A stretch of 52,525 bases of DNA from Winogradskyella sp. (GTDB lineage Bacteria; Bacteroidota; Bacteroidia; Flavobacteriales; Flavobacteriaceae): the NCBI RefSeq assembly GCF_013042245.1, contig NZ_JABDQL010000130.1:1-52525 (forward strand), given 5' to 3'. The translations under genes and the position numbers were made by a program. Shown here one piece after another: positions 34,001 to 42,621 of the stretch. The notes beneath the pieces were generated by a model that saw only the letters and a program-made list of their open reading frames with translations, was not told the origin of the DNA and did no database searches. Numbering within the stretch: the first letter of the stretch is position 1; every line of letters begins with the position of its first letter.

Positions 34001-34507
34001 ATTATTAATAAAGAATTAGGTTTAACTAAGAACGAAAATCCCATTCAAGGTGCTTTTATTATCGAAGAGTTAACCGACTTGGTTGAAGAAGCTGTACTTA
34101 TGGAGTTCGATAGAATCACAGAACGTGGCGGAGTTCTTGGTGCAATGGAAACCATGTATCAACGTTCTAAAATTCAAGAAGAAAGCTTGTATTACGAAAC
34201 CCTGAAGCATAATGGCGAATTCCCTATTATTGGTGTAAATACATTTTTAAGTAGTAAAGGTTCGCCGACGGTACAACCTGCTGAAGTTATAAGAGCAACT
34301 GAAGAAGAAAAAGAATTTCAAATTCAAACGTTGAAGAATTTACATGAAGCACACGACACTTCAGAATTATTAAAAGATTTACAAGACAAAGCTGTAAATA
34401 ATCAAAATATTTTTGAAGCCTTAATGGAAGTTTGTAAAGTATGTTCTCTAGGGCAGATAACTAATGCTTTATTTGAAGTTGGTGGCCAGTACCGTAGAAA
34501 CATGTAA
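31094..34507 (+). CDS. icmF: fused acyl-CoA mutase (IcmF type, B12-dependent)
   Basis: This 1137-residue protein has three parts. Residues about 15-150 form a B12-binding Rossmann domain ([13 protein letters not shown], then the Ser and Gly-rich FGGGGGV region). Residues about 190-420 form a MeaB-like G-protein chaperone with P-loop [10 protein letters not shown] (about 202-211), [20 protein letters not shown] and NKFD. Residues about 560-1130 form the TIM-barrel mutase ([39 protein letters not shown]). The domain order matches isobutyryl-CoA mutase fused (IcmF), which isomerises isobutyryl- and butyryl-CoA and sometimes pivalyl- or isovaleryl-CoA. The helicase-like gene follows after 3 bp. 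Confidence 0.93.
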   Translation: MEQIAPYKPKHKVRIVTAASLFDGHDAAINIMRRIIQSTGVEVIHLGHDRSVEEVVNTAIQEDANAIAMTSYQGGHNEYFKYMYDLLNEKGAGHIKIFGGGGGVILPEEIKELMDYGITRIYSPDDGRELGLQGMINDLVEKSDYAIGDSLNGEVKILQEKNPKHIARVISAAENFPEVAKDALTYIEEKNKTSKTPVLGITGTGGAGKSSLVDELVRRFLIDFPDKTIGLVSVDPSKRKTGGALLGDRIRMNAINSPRVYMRSLATRQSNLALSKYVNEAIEVLKAAEYDLIILETSGIGQSDTEIMEHSDVALYVMTPEFGAATQLEKIDMLDFADVVAINKFDKRGALDALRDVKKQYMRNNNLWDIPQDKLPVFGTIASQFNDPGMNTLYKFIMDKIVEKTDFDLKSTFEISDEMSEKIFVIPPKRTRYLSEIAENNRAYDETASAQVEVAQKLYGIFKTVESVVGETPKLDKSGIDSESVKLNSENKDFIKLLIGEFDRVKMDLDPYNWEIITGWDEKVNRYKNPIYTFKVRDKEIKIETHTESLSHSQIPKVALPKYSAWGDILRWTLQENVPGEFPFTAGLYPFKRTGEDPTRMFAGEGGPERTNRRFHYVSMGLPAKRLSTAFDSVTLYGNDPDYRPDIYGKIGNAGVSICCLDDAKKLYSGFNLADAMTSVSMTINGPAPMLLGFFMNAAIDQQCEIYIKEHNLEKDVEAKIVDIYKGKERPKYNGDLPEGSDGLGLMLLGVTGDQVLPTNTYAQIKAKTIAQVRGTVQADILKEDQAQNTCIFSTEFALRLMGDVQEYFINNGVRNFYSVSISGYHIAEAGANPITQLALTLSNGFTYVEYYLSRGMDINKFGPNLSFFFSNGIDPEYSVIGRVARRIWAKALKNKYSANPRAQMLKYHIQTSGRSLHAQEIDFNDIRTTLQALYAINDNCNSLHTNAYDEAITTPTEESVRRAMAIQLIINKELGLTKNENPIQGAFIIEELTDLVEEAVLMEFDRITERGGVLGAMETMYQRSKIQEESLYYETLKHNGEFPIIGVNTFLSSKGSPTVQPAEVIRATEEEKEFQIQTLKNLHEAHDTSELLKDLQDKAVNNQNIFEALMEVCKVCSLGQITNALFEVGGQYRRNM

Positions 34508-34510
34508 ATT

Positions 34511-35122
34511 ATGTCGTTTAAAAAACTAAACTCTTTATTAAAAGAATCTCTAGCAACTTTAAAAATTGAGGAACCATTACCTTTTCAAAAAAAGGTGATG
34601 CCTATTATTAAAGGTGGAGCTGACGCTTATGTTGTTGGTAAAGAGGGAAGTGGTAAAACGACAGCCTTAATTATTTATACAATACATAAACTTAAAGCTG
34701 AGGCATTCGAAGATTCGCCTAGAGCTTTAATACTTGTAGAAAACCAAGAAAAAGTAAATCAACTCAAGGATGAGTTCAATAGATATTCTAAAAACACAGA
34801 TTTAAGGATATATGCCACGAGTGAGCGCTATGATTTTGAAAAGCAAAAAGTTGAAATTTACTACGGGCAAGATGTAGTAATTGGTACGCCAAGTTTTATA
34901 ACAAAGTTATATTTTCAGAATGCTTTACATATAGGGCAAGTTCAAGTTTTTGCTTTGGATGATGCGGGTTATCTAGGTCGCAATAATGCATATAACCACA
35001 TCTTGCGTTTAACGGAAAGTATGGATAAGTTTCAGTCTATAATAATAGCAAATGAATGGAATTCTAAAATTGCCAATTACCAGAACGGTTATATGAGTAA
35101 TGCTAGAGTGTTAAAAAAATAA
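34511..35122 (+). CDS. single-RecA-domain DEAD-box-like protein with degenerate motif II
   Basis: This 203-residue protein resembles only the first RecA lobe of a DEAD-box helicase. It has LPFQKKVMPIIKGGADAYVVG (Q-motif side), the P-loop GKEGSGKTTALIIY and ALILVENQEKVNQL (motif Ia). Motif II reads ALDDAGYL instead of DEAD. There is no second RecA lobe and no motif VI, and no leftover sequence suggests recent truncation. It may bind ATP or RNA without unwinding. It starts 3 bp after icmF, so it is probably co-transcribed. I recognise it as a conserved short flavobacterial protein but know no role. Confidence 0.8.
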   Translation: MSFKKLNSLLKESLATLKIEEPLPFQKKVMPIIKGGADAYVVGKEGSGKTTALIIYTIHKLKAEAFEDSPRALILVENQEKVNQLKDEFNRYSKNTDLRIYATSERYDFEKQKVEIYYGQDVVIGTPSFITKLYFQNALHIGQVQVFALDDAGYLGRNNAYNHILRLTESMDKFQSIIIANEWNSKIANYQNGYMSNARVLKK

Positions 35123-35133
35123 AGATTAACAGA

Positions 35134-35529
35134 CTATAAGGTCAGCATCCAATTACGCTGAAGTTTTCTGAATTTTTTTAATTCATTTCGTAAAATAGGT
35201 AAGTAGTCTTTACCATTACTTTTTGTATTCTCTAATCGTTTGCAATTTTTATAAAGACGGTAAGTTAGTCTATCTAAACTTTCAATGTGCTTATACTTTT
35301 TGTCTGAAAAGCGTTCACGTTCAGCATTAATAATTTCTGGAGCTAAACTTGACGATTGTTGTACGATGTCACCGGTAAAGTAAATATCAGAATCTTCCGT
35401 CCCTTCTAAATTTAATACACAGATGTCATCACTGAGATACGTAGATATACTTCGGGATAATATGAAGATATCCATAGCTTTTTTATAAAGCGGAATGTTA
35501 GAAAGATGAGATGGTATCGTGTAATTCAC
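35134..35529 (-). CDS. hypothetical protein, possibly four-helix-bundle
   Basis: This 131-residue protein reads MNYTIPSHLSNIPLYKKAMD, then IFILSRSISTYLSDD and a predicted helical remainder (AERERFSDKKYKHIESLDRLTYRLYKNCKRLENTK). The size and the S..I..YL pattern loosely resemble the four-helix-bundle S23-type proteins. It ends with a basic KKFRKLQRNWMLTL. It is converged upon by the DEAD-box-like gene and divergent from the Lrp gene. No signal peptide is present and no function is known to me. Confidence 0.7.
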   Translation of the reverse strand: MNYTIPSHLSNIPLYKKAMDIFILSRSISTYLSDDICVLNLEGTEDSDIYFTGDIVQQSSSLAPEIINAERERFSDKKYKHIESLDRLTYRLYKNCKRLENTKSNGKDYLPILRNELKKFRKLQRNWMLTL

Positions 35530-35600
35530 TTTGAATAATAATTTTAAACGAAATTACGCACTCAAAAGAGTAAAACACTTTAATTATTAAAGTAAAATAT

Positions 35601-35608
35601 TATATTTG
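35601..35608 (+). promoter_or_regulatory. -7 box (TATATTTG) of the Lrp-family gene
   Basis: The box matches TAnnTTTG, 37 bp before the ATG at 35646. Confidence 0.45.
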
Positions 35609-35645
35609 CTTTAAATAGTGTGTTAATTTTTGTAAAAAAGTTTAA

Positions 35646-36089
35646 ATGAGTGTAGATTTTCTTAATTGGCAGATTTTAAAGTGTTTGCAGGAAAATGCTA
35701 GGATGACAAATGCCGAAATAGGTAGACGTGTTGGTGTAAGTTCTCCTGCTGTGGCTGAGCGCATCAAAAAATTGGAAGATGCTGAAATTATCCAATCCTA
35801 TTCAACTATAGTATCTCCTTTAAAATTAGGGTATCAGCTTAAAGCAATTATCACTTTACGCGCATTTATGGGGATGTTAAAACCGTTTTTAGAAAAGGTA
35901 AAAACCTATGATGAGGTTGTTAACTGTTATCGCATTACCGGTAATGAAAACATTGTTATGGAAGTAGTGCTAAAAAACCAAACACACCTTGAACAATTTA
36001 TAGACCAACTCATTGTCTACGGAGAAACTAAGACGCAAATTGTGCTCTCACATGTGGTCAAATACAATGCGGTTAAACCACCTAAATAA
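35646..36089 (+). CDS. Lrp/AsnC-family transcriptional regulator
   Basis: This 147-residue protein has an N-terminal HTH (LQENARMTNAEIGRRVGVSSPAVAERIKKLEDAEII, about 14-50). A RAM ligand-binding domain follows, with YQLKAIITLRAFMG, VNCYRITGNENIVMEVVLKN and the final VLSHVVKY. The family forms octamers and senses amino acids or related small molecules. No obvious target is adjacent; the next gene downstream on this strand is 410 bp away. It is monocistronic. Confidence 0.92.
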   Translation: MSVDFLNWQILKCLQENARMTNAEIGRRVGVSSPAVAERIKKLEDAEIIQSYSTIVSPLKLGYQLKAIITLRAFMGMLKPFLEKVKTYDEVVNCYRITGNENIVMEVVLKNQTHLEQFIDQLIVYGETKTQIVLSHVVKYNAVKPPK

Positions 36090-36402
36090 TCAATTTTTTA
36101 CTCTAGGTTGTTTTAGCTGCCAATTGGTTTTGGCTTTTTCATGATCAACCATGGCCTTTAACTTCTCTGAGTAATTTCTTAGTGTAGAAAATCACACCAT
36201 CTTTAATAGTGTATTTAATGCCACCAACTCTAACGACGTCATTATCATCGGTCAATTTTATAGCAGCAGTACCATAAAGCACCTTTAAATTTTCAAGAGG
36301 ATTTTCTTCAACAATCACAAAATCTGCTAATTTTCCTATTTGAACACTGCCAATTTTATTGCCCCAACCTAATGCCTCAGCGCCATTTAATGTTGCTGTG
36401 AA
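36090..36402 (-). pseudogene. C-terminal remnant of a metal-dependent amidohydrolase
   Basis: The minus-strand frame reads FTATLNGAEALGWGNKIGSV, then QIGKLADFVIVEENPLENLK, VLYGTAAIKL and GGIKYTIKDG. That is the typical last 80 residues of TolB-like/amidohydrolase fusion proteins. After REVK the frame hits a stop; in the next frame the expected ending KAMVDHEKAKTNWQLKQPRVKN appears. This shows one frameshift. All catalytic domains (about 900 residues upstream) are absent. The DNA beyond 36402 toward 36480 is AT-rich with nothing recognisable. Confidence 0.7.
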
Positions 36403-36499
36403 ATTTTATAAACTATTTATTGAAATATGGTATGCTTAAAAATCAAATATTATCTTAATTTTAGACTAAAATAGGAATTTTAAAAGTTCGAATAATTTA

Positions 36500-37102
36500 G
36501 TGAAATATATTAAGTACATAATTATAACATTTGCAATTTATGCGTGTTCTGAAAAAAAGCAAGCAGCTATAGGCGAAACTCCTTTTCAGATTAATTTGAA
36601 TAACACCTATAAGGACGCTTCAAAATCACCTTTAAAAGCTAAGGATTTAAAGAATTTTGAAGGCTTAGATTTTTTCAAATTCGATTCTACTTACGTTGTA
36701 ATTGCAAGAATAAAGCGTCAAGCTAAAGCAGAATGGTTTAATATGAAAACCACTACTGAGCGTTTATCTAGAGAGCGTATTTACGCTGTGGCTAAATTTC
36801 AATTGAAAGGAAAAGATTTCAAATTGAATATCTATCAAGGCGAAGAAAATATGAATTCTGAAGATTACAAGGATTATCTCTTTTTACCTTTTTTAGATAA
36901 CACAAATGGTGAAGAAACTTATGCTGGCGGACGTTATATTGATTTAAAAATTCCTGACGAGCATACAATTGAAATAGATTTTAATAAAGCATACAACCCT
37001 TTATGTGCTTATAATGAAAAGTTTTCTTGTCCAATAGTTCCAAGAGTCAATTATCTAGACTTGAAGGTTGAAGCAGGTGTGAAAGCCTTTAGTAAAAATT
37101 AG
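36500..37102 (+). CDS. DUF1684 lipoprotein
   Basis: This 200-residue protein starts at GTG 36500, with a lipobox at IYACS (Cys16). It carries the DUF1684 core: GETPFQINLNNTYKDASKSP, LDFFKFDSTYVVIARI, LNIYQGEENM, YLFLPFLDNTNGEETYAGGRYIDLKIP and FNKAYNPLCAYNEKFSCPI. The family is conserved in Bacteroidota and has no known activity; the Asn, Tyr and Cys residues of the last motif are always kept. It is a probable periplasmic lipoprotein. The GTG start is chosen since no in-frame ATG precedes the signal peptide. Confidence 0.88.
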   Translation: MKYIKYIIITFAIYACSEKKQAAIGETPFQINLNNTYKDASKSPLKAKDLKNFEGLDFFKFDSTYVVIARIKRQAKAEWFNMKTTTERLSRERIYAVAKFQLKGKDFKLNIYQGEENMNSEDYKDYLFLPFLDNTNGEETYAGGRYIDLKIPDEHTIEIDFNKAYNPLCAYNEKFSCPIVPRVNYLDLKVEAGVKAFSKN

Positions 37103-37123
37103 AATGTAGACTTCTAAAAAAGT

Positions 37124-37489
37124 CTATTTAACGAAATACATACCGCCAAAAACAGCCAAAAAACCAATTATAAAACTCGCAATTGTATAGATAGCAAAAG
37201 AGGTGAAGTCCCCCGATTTTAAAAATACATGATTTTCATAAGCAAAAGTAGAAAACGTTGTGAAACCCCCACAAAATCCAGTAGCAAGTAAAAGTGTTTG
37301 AGACTCAGAGAGGCTATCATTTTTTGCGGCTATACCCAATATAACACCGATGAGAAGACTACCAATAATATTGGCTACAAAGGTTCCGTAGGGGATACCA
37401 TTTTCAGAACTATTGAGCCATTTCCCAATTAAAAAACGGAGTGCACTACCAAAACCACCACCCACAAAAACAAGTAATAATTGTTTCAT
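37124..37489 (-). CDS. crcB: fluoride exporter CrcB/Fluc
   Basis: This 121-residue protein has four membrane helices and the Fluc signatures GGFGSALRFLIGKW, GTFVANIIGSLLIGVILG (the pore Asn) and GFCGGFTTFSTFAYE (the Phe box and Na+ site). It works as an antiparallel dimer that lets F- leave the cell. It abuts the SRPBCC gene (stop at 37490), so they form one transcript. No fluoride riboswitch is seen near it. Confidence 0.95.
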   Translation of the reverse strand: MKQLLLVFVGGGFGSALRFLIGKWLNSSENGIPYGTFVANIIGSLLIGVILGIAAKNDSLSESQTLLLATGFCGGFTTFSTFAYENHVFLKSGDFTSFAIYTIASFIIGFLAVFGGMYFVK

Positions 37490-38509
37490 TTATTTTATGG
37501 CTATATAGATTTCTGTTATCCAATCTGCAGGATTGGGATGACTTGTAACATCGGTCAAATAAGCTTCAATCATCGGACCCGTCTCATCGGTTTCAAGATT
37601 ATTACTTTCTATGTATGCCATGGTCTTTTCCCATGCTTCTTTTAGATTTTCATAATTGCCATTTAAAATTGTTTTTACAGCTTTAAAAGATTCAAGCTGA
37701 CCAGTAAGAATTTCAGACTCATTGGTAGTCATCTTTGAAGTCGTTGGGATAGCACAAGAAAACATTACGGCATCATTAACTTCATCCCATTTATGATAAA
37801 TAACAAACGGAGCTCCAGCCATACGTATATTGTTCGCTAGTGCATAGCCTCCAATCTTTGGAAACATCTCAGTCATTTTTTCTTTAAAATCAGACATTTT
37901 ACAAGATGTAGTGTTGTACAAATAAAAGCCGCCACTGTGCCGTGTTACGCCTTCAACGTTTATAGAATACCGTTTCATGTCTTTTTGAATTTCTTGGTCT
38001 AACAACTCAAAATCTCTTTCGTAATAGGGACCAATAAGTTTTTCCATTCCTCCCATTAGTGTTGTGTATGCCTTAAATACAAAAGGTAAGTCTTCTCCAT
38101 TTATACTTCTCTTTACAGTTGTGCTGCCATCCTCATTAGATGTAAATTTCCAATAAACATTAGATGTAGGAAATTCATCAAACTGCATAGTCTGCGCTAT
38201 ATATTTGTTTTTTTCAGTGTCGATGGTCTCCATCTTTCCAATAGAATCTTCGTCTTCCCAAGAATATGAGCCACCAATACCATTAGTTTTTTCGGCTAAT
38301 GTTATTTGTATTTCTGGTTTCTTCTCTTTCCAAGAGTTCCAGACTTCCCAATTCTTAAAATCAATAATAGTATTATATACTACTTCTACTGGAGCATTTA
38401 TAGTTCTGCTCCGCTCTACCTCAAAAGAGTTTGGTTGTACAGCGATATATATGGAAAAACCTATGATTAAAATTAGAAGCAGAAAAAGGATGTACTTTAT
38501 AGCTTTCAT
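37490..38509 (-). CDS. SRPBCC-family protein fused to a GyrI-like domain
   Basis: This protein of about 339 residues has one N-terminal membrane helix (IKYILFLLLILIIGFSIYIAV). A START/SRPBCC domain follows (VERSRTINAPVEVVYNTIIDFKNWEVWN, about 30-180). The C-terminal domain is GyrI/AraC-effector-binding-like (about 190-339, ending NPADWITEIYIAIK). Both folds bind small hydrophobic ligands. I start it at ATG 38509 (MKAIKYIL), since the upstream ATG at 38530 adds seven residues before the helix without clear reason. It is upstream of crcB. The ligand is unknown. Confidence 0.85.
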   Translation of the reverse strand: MKAIKYILFLLLILIIGFSIYIAVQPNSFEVERSRTINAPVEVVYNTIIDFKNWEVWNSWKEKKPEIQITLAEKTNGIGGSYSWEDEDSIGKMETIDTEKNKYIAQTMQFDEFPTSNVYWKFTSNEDGSTTVKRSINGEDLPFVFKAYTTLMGGMEKLIGPYYERDFELLDQEIQKDMKRYSINVEGVTRHSGGFYLYNTTSCKMSDFKEKMTEMFPKIGGYALANNIRMAGAPFVIYHKWDEVNDAVMFSCAIPTTSKMTTNESEILTGQLESFKAVKTILNGNYENLKEAWEKTMAYIESNNLETDETGPMIEAYLTDVTSHPNPADWITEIYIAIK

Positions 38510-38599
38510 GGGATTGATTTTGGTTAACAATCAAAGATAGTAATTTTATGATATGTCTTTTAAATGTTACATTTGTGTACAACTAAAATAATATCAAAA

Positions 38600-40621
38600 A
38601 TGAAATTCAAATCAATATTAGGCATCGCTTTGTTGTCTACATTTTTATTTTCTTGTGGAGAGGATAAAAAAGAACCAATTGAGCAAACAAAAGAATTTAG
38701 TTATAATGTCGAGCAATTTGCAGATATTAAAATTTTACGCTACAAAATTCCAGGTTGGGAAAACCTATCCTTAAAAGAGCAGAAGTTAGTTTATTATTTG
38801 ACAGAAGCTGGATTAGCTGGTAGAGATATTATGTGGGATCAAAACTACAGACATAACTTAGCTATCAGAAAAGCACTTGAAAATATTTACACCAACTACT
38901 CTGGAGATAAAACTACTGATAATTGGAAAGCTTTTGAAGTTTACTTGAAGCGTGTTTGGTTTAGTAACGGTATTCACCATCATTATTCAAATGACAAATT
39001 AAAGCCAGAATTTGATAGAGGTTATCTAAATACTTTACTTGCAGAAACCAATACAAAACTGGACGGAATGGCCTTTGATGCTATTTTTAATGATAAAGAT
39101 TTAAAGAAGGTGAATCAAGGAAAAGGTGTTGATAATGTAGCTATGTCTGCTGTAAACTTCTATGGACCAAATGTTACCAATGAAGATGTCGAAACGTTTT
39201 ATGCAGCAAAAAAATCTCAAAACCCTGATAGACCATTATCTTTTGGTTTAAATTCACAATTGGTTAAAGAAAACGGAGAGTTAAAAGAACGTGTATACAA
39301 ATCTGGAGGATTATACGGAAGTGCTATAGATGAAATTACAAAATGGTTAGAAAAAGCAAAGTCTGTAGCAGAAAATGAAGCCCAAGGAAATGCAATTGGC
39401 TTGTTAATTGAATATTACAAAACGGGAGATTTACAGACGTGGGACGATTATAACGTAGCTTGGACAGCTGCTACCGAAGGTAACGTAGATTACATAAACA
39501 GTTTTATTGAAGTCTACAACGACCCATTAGGTTATAGAGGAAGTTATGAAACCATTGTGCAAATCAATGATTTTGATATGTCACAGAAAATGGCCGTACT
39601 TTCTGAAAATGCCCAGTGGTTTGAAGACAATAGTCCATTAATGGATGAGCACAAAAAAGATAGTGTTGTTGGTGTGACATATAAAGTTGTTACAGTAGCA
39701 GGTGAAGCTGGAGATGCATCGCCAAGCACGCCTATTGGTGTTAATTTACCAAATGCCAATTGGATTCGTAAAGAAGTAGGAAGTAAATCTGTTTCATTAG
39801 GAAACATAATTAACGCCTATAACAATGCAGGAAGTACAGGAAGATTAAAAGAGTTTGTACATGATAAGGAAGAATTAGAGCTTGAAGAAGAATATGGACA
39901 AGTAGCAGATAAGTTACATACAGCATTGCATGAAGTTATTGGTCATGCATCAGGGCAATTAAATCTTGGTGTCGGAGAAACTAAAGAAACATTAAAAAAT
40001 TATGCATCTACACTTGAAGAAGGTCGAGCAGATTTAGTAGGTCTTTACTATTTGTATAGCCCAAAATTGCAAGAGTTAGGCTTGGTTGATGATTGGGAAA
40101 AAGTAGGTAAAGCTGCTTTCGATGGTTATATCCGTAATGGTTTGATGACGCAGTTAATTCGTTTGAATTTAGGAGACGACGTAGAAGAAGCACATATGCG
40201 TAACCGTCAGTGGGTTAGTGCCTGGGCTTACGAAAAAGGAAAAGCGGATAATGTAATTGAAAAAGTAACAAGAGACGGAAAGACCTATTTTAACATTAAT
40301 GATTATGAAAAACTACACGATTTATTCGGACAGTTGTTACGTGAAACACAACGTATAAAGTCTGAAGGCGATTATGCTGCTGTTGAGACTTTAGTAGAAG
40401 GTTACGGCGTTAAGGTTGACCAAGCTATACACGCTGAGGTTTTAGAACGTAATAAGCAATTTACATCAGCACCTTACAGTGGCTTTGTAAATCCAGTTCT
40501 AGTCCCAGAAATGGATGATAATGGTGAGATTACTGCTATTAAAGTAACCCAGCCAGATGGTTTTCCAGAGCAGATGTTAGAGTATAGCAAAACATATAGT
40601 TTTCTGCCGACCAAAAATTAA
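38600..40621 (+). CDS. dipeptidyl peptidase III (M49) lipoprotein
   Basis: This protein of about 673 residues starts at ATG 38600 with a signal and lipobox (FLFSCG). The M49 zinc motifs are HEVIGH (about 444-449) and EEGRAD (about 473-478, EECxAD in many relatives). Further conserved segments are YEKGKADNVIEKV and YGVKVDQAIHAEVLERN. The enzyme removes dipeptides from short oligopeptides. As a lipoprotein it would work in the periplasm or on the outer membrane. The upstream ATG at 38564 would put an extra 12 residues before the signal and is less likely. It is monocistronic. Confidence 0.93.
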   Translation: MKFKSILGIALLSTFLFSCGEDKKEPIEQTKEFSYNVEQFADIKILRYKIPGWENLSLKEQKLVYYLTEAGLAGRDIMWDQNYRHNLAIRKALENIYTNYSGDKTTDNWKAFEVYLKRVWFSNGIHHHYSNDKLKPEFDRGYLNTLLAETNTKLDGMAFDAIFNDKDLKKVNQGKGVDNVAMSAVNFYGPNVTNEDVETFYAAKKSQNPDRPLSFGLNSQLVKENGELKERVYKSGGLYGSAIDEITKWLEKAKSVAENEAQGNAIGLLIEYYKTGDLQTWDDYNVAWTAATEGNVDYINSFIEVYNDPLGYRGSYETIVQINDFDMSQKMAVLSENAQWFEDNSPLMDEHKKDSVVGVTYKVVTVAGEAGDASPSTPIGVNLPNANWIRKEVGSKSVSLGNIINAYNNAGSTGRLKEFVHDKEELELEEEYGQVADKLHTALHEVIGHASGQLNLGVGETKETLKNYASTLEEGRADLVGLYYLYSPKLQELGLVDDWEKVGKAAFDGYIRNGLMTQLIRLNLGDDVEEAHMRNRQWVSAWAYEKGKADNVIEKVTRDGKTYFNINDYEKLHDLFGQLLRETQRIKSEGDYAAVETLVEGYGVKVDQAIHAEVLERNKQFTSAPYSGFVNPVLVPEMDDNGEITAIKVTQPDGFPEQMLEYSKTYSFLPTKN

Positions 40622-40643
40622 GAGTTGTATTAAATAAAAAATG

Positions 40644-40674
40644 AAGGCAGTCCAGTTTTGGTCTGCTTTTTTTT
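40644..40674 (+). terminator. terminator after the DPP III gene
   Basis: GCAG-T-CC and GG-T-CTGC pair around AGTTTT, then eight T residues follow. It overlaps the last codon of the small membrane protein gene on the other strand. Confidence 0.55.
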
Positions 40675-40858
40675 ACATAAACATAAACTTCACTGTTGCA
40701 ATCATTGCAATAAAACCAATAAAGGCTAGTAGTATCCAAATAGTACCTTTGTAGTATTTTTTATGAAGTTTTAAATCTTTACGATACTGAAACGCTATTA
40801 CCGTTGCAAAAGCAATAAAAAATAATAATCCAAAAACTAATTGACCAGTCGTAAACAT
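40673..40858 (-). CDS. small conserved two-helix membrane protein
   Basis: This 61-residue protein has two membrane segments (LVFGLLFFIAFATVIAFQY and IWILLAFIGFIAMIATVKF) joined by RKDLKLHKKYYKG. I recognise the pattern (FTTGQL, YRKD..LHKK.YKG) as a conserved flavobacterial protein without assigned function. The basic loop should be cytoplasmic. It converges on the DPP III gene. No operon is seen. Confidence 0.75.
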   Translation of the reverse strand: MFTTGQLVFGLLFFIAFATVIAFQYRKDLKLHKKYYKGTIWILLAFIGFIAMIATVKFMFM

Positions 40859-40913
40859 CTTCTTATTTTTAATGCAAATTTAAGGATAACTCGACTAAAA
40901 AACTAAAGACAAT

Positions 40914-41300
40914 ATGCAAGATAATATAGATGCTGTTAAAGCATTTCATACGGCTTTCAAAATAGGACATAGAGAAACGCCAAAAGCCGATTTGGGATTA
41001 GAAAAAAATATGCTTCGTTATAAGCTTATGCGAGAGGAAAATGAAGAATATTTAGAAGCTGCAAATAACAACGATTTAGTCGAGGTTGCAGATGCGCTTG
41101 GAGATATGCTTTACATTTTATGTGGTACAATCATAGAGCATGGTATGCAGCATAAGATTGAAGAAGTCTTTGAGGAAATTCAACGAAGTAATATGAGTAA
41201 ACTGGGCGAAGATGGAGAACCGATTTATCGAGAAGATGGTAAGGTTTTAAAAGGTCCAAATTATTTTAAACCAAATATAAAAGAGATTCTTGACAAGTAA
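40914..41300 (+). CDS. MazG-like nucleoside triphosphate pyrophosphohydrolase
   Basis: This 128-residue protein has an all-alpha NTP-PPase layout: MREENEEYLEAANNNDLVEVADALGDMLYILCG provides the EExxE and ExxD metal ligands. The tail RSNMSKLGEDGEPIYREDGKVLKGPNYFKP is typical of the phage- and bacteria-shared HisE/MazG-like form. It should hydrolyse a nucleoside triphosphate to monophosphate and pyrophosphate, probably to clear damaged or unwanted nucleotides; the exact substrate is not clear. It is monocistronic and converges on ilvE. Confidence 0.88.
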   Translation: MQDNIDAVKAFHTAFKIGHRETPKADLGLEKNMLRYKLMREENEEYLEAANNNDLVEVADALGDMLYILCGTIIEHGMQHKIEEVFEEIQRSNMSKLGEDGEPIYREDGKVLKGPNYFKPNIKEILDK

Positions 41301-41353
41301 TATTAATTACCAAGGCTAGATTTTTTCTTAAAATCGTAGACCCATGCATCAAA

Positions 41354-41391
41354 AAAAATCCGATTGAAAATTATTCTTCGATCGGATTTTT
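41354..41391. terminator. bidirectional terminator between MazG-like and ilvE
   Basis: AAAATCCGAT and ATCGGATTTT form a long stem with A- and T-runs on both sides, between two converging genes. Confidence 0.7.
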
Positions 41392-41432
41392 ATAGCTCTA
41401 TAAAACATGTCAGATAGAGTCAGTTGAAGCGT

Positions 41433-42503
41433 TTAGATAACTTCATGTCTCCAGCCATGCTTATCTTCTGCAAGGTTATGTTGAATATTAAGTAATGTAG
41501 ACTTGAAAAGCTTTGCATAAGAATTTTCATTTTCAACAATTTCAAAAACTTCACAGTTATGCCCAAAAGCAGATACTGGACTTATCACAGCTGCAGTACC
41601 AGCACCAAAAATTTCTTTTAAACTACCATTTCTAGAGGCTTCTTTGATTTCTGTTACGCTAACACGTCTTACTTCACATTCTATGCCTAAATCTTCAGCA
41701 AGTTGTATTACACTTTTACGAGTTACACCATCTAAAATTCTGTCATTGTTTGGAGCAGTTATGAGTTTGTCTCCAATTCTAAAAAAGATATTCATTGTTC
41801 CAGCTTCTTCTAAATAATCATGTGTACTTGCGTCAGTCCAAATGATTTGTTGAAAGCCTTCCTTTTGTGCTAAATTAGTTGGGTAAAACTGTGCGCCATA
41901 ATTTCCAGCAGCTTTTGCAAAACCAACACCACCATCAGCACAACGGCTATATTTTTCTGCGAATAAAACTCGCACAGGCTCGTTATAATAAGCTTTCGCA
42001 GGAGAACAAATAATCATAAAACGATATTCATTTGCTGGAGATGCAGAAATTGCTGGTTCTGTTGCTATAACAAAAGGTCTTAAGTATAGTGAATTATCAA
42101 TCCCAGACTTTATCCAATCTTTATCAAGGTTCAATAACGTTTCAAGCCCTTCAAAGAAATATTCTTTAGGAAATTCAGGTATAGCCATACGTACTGATGA
42201 CTTATTTATACGTTCAAAATTTTGGTCTGGTCTAAATAGAAAGACCTTATCATTTTCATCTTTATAAGCTTTCATGCCTTCAAAAACAGCTTGACCATAA
42301 TGGAATACACGAGCAGAAGGCTCAATAGACATAGCCTGATAAGGCATTATCTGAGGTTTCTGCCATTTTCCATCTTTAAAATCACAAAGAAACATATGGT
42401 CTGTAAATACAAGACCAAAGGCTAAATTATCAAAATCAACACTGGTAATTTTTGATGTTTCTGCTTTTACTATATCGATTTTGTTAGACGTTATGACGTT
42501 CAT
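41433..42503 (-). CDS. ilvE: branched-chain amino acid aminotransferase
   Basis: This 356-residue protein is a fold-type IV PLP enzyme of the long (eukaryote-like) BCAT form. Visible elements are PSARVFHYGQAVFEGMKAY, the PLP lysine in GFAKAAGNYGAQ (Lys197), the substrate loop YLEEAGTMNIFF and TRKSVIQLAEDLG. It transfers amino groups between glutamate and the branched-chain keto acids. It is monocistronic, with a -7 box at 42527-42534 (minus strand CAAAAGTA, read TACTTTTG) 24 bp before the ATG. Confidence 0.95.
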   Translation of the reverse strand: MNVITSNKIDIVKAETSKITSVDFDNLAFGLVFTDHMFLCDFKDGKWQKPQIMPYQAMSIEPSARVFHYGQAVFEGMKAYKDENDKVFLFRPDQNFERINKSSVRMAIPEFPKEYFFEGLETLLNLDKDWIKSGIDNSLYLRPFVIATEPAISASPANEYRFMIICSPAKAYYNEPVRVLFAEKYSRCADGGVGFAKAAGNYGAQFYPTNLAQKEGFQQIIWTDASTHDYLEEAGTMNIFFRIGDKLITAPNNDRILDGVTRKSVIQLAEDLGIECEVRRVSVTEIKEASRNGSLKEIFGAGTAAVISPVSAFGHNCEVFEIVENENSYAKLFKSTLLNIQHNLAEDKHGWRHEVI

Positions 42504-42621
42504 GTTTTGAATTTTTTTTGGTGTTGCAAAAGTACAGAATCATTACCGTTGTAAAGACTAAGATTCCCTTAAATTTTGTAAATTCGTAAAACAATTTATT
42601 AACAAAAATCATAGATATAAA

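Noticed and set aside
37124-38509. Fluoride riboswitch for crcB
   Set aside because: crcB directly abuts the coding region upstream, and no conserved fold was seen in front of the SRPBCC gene.
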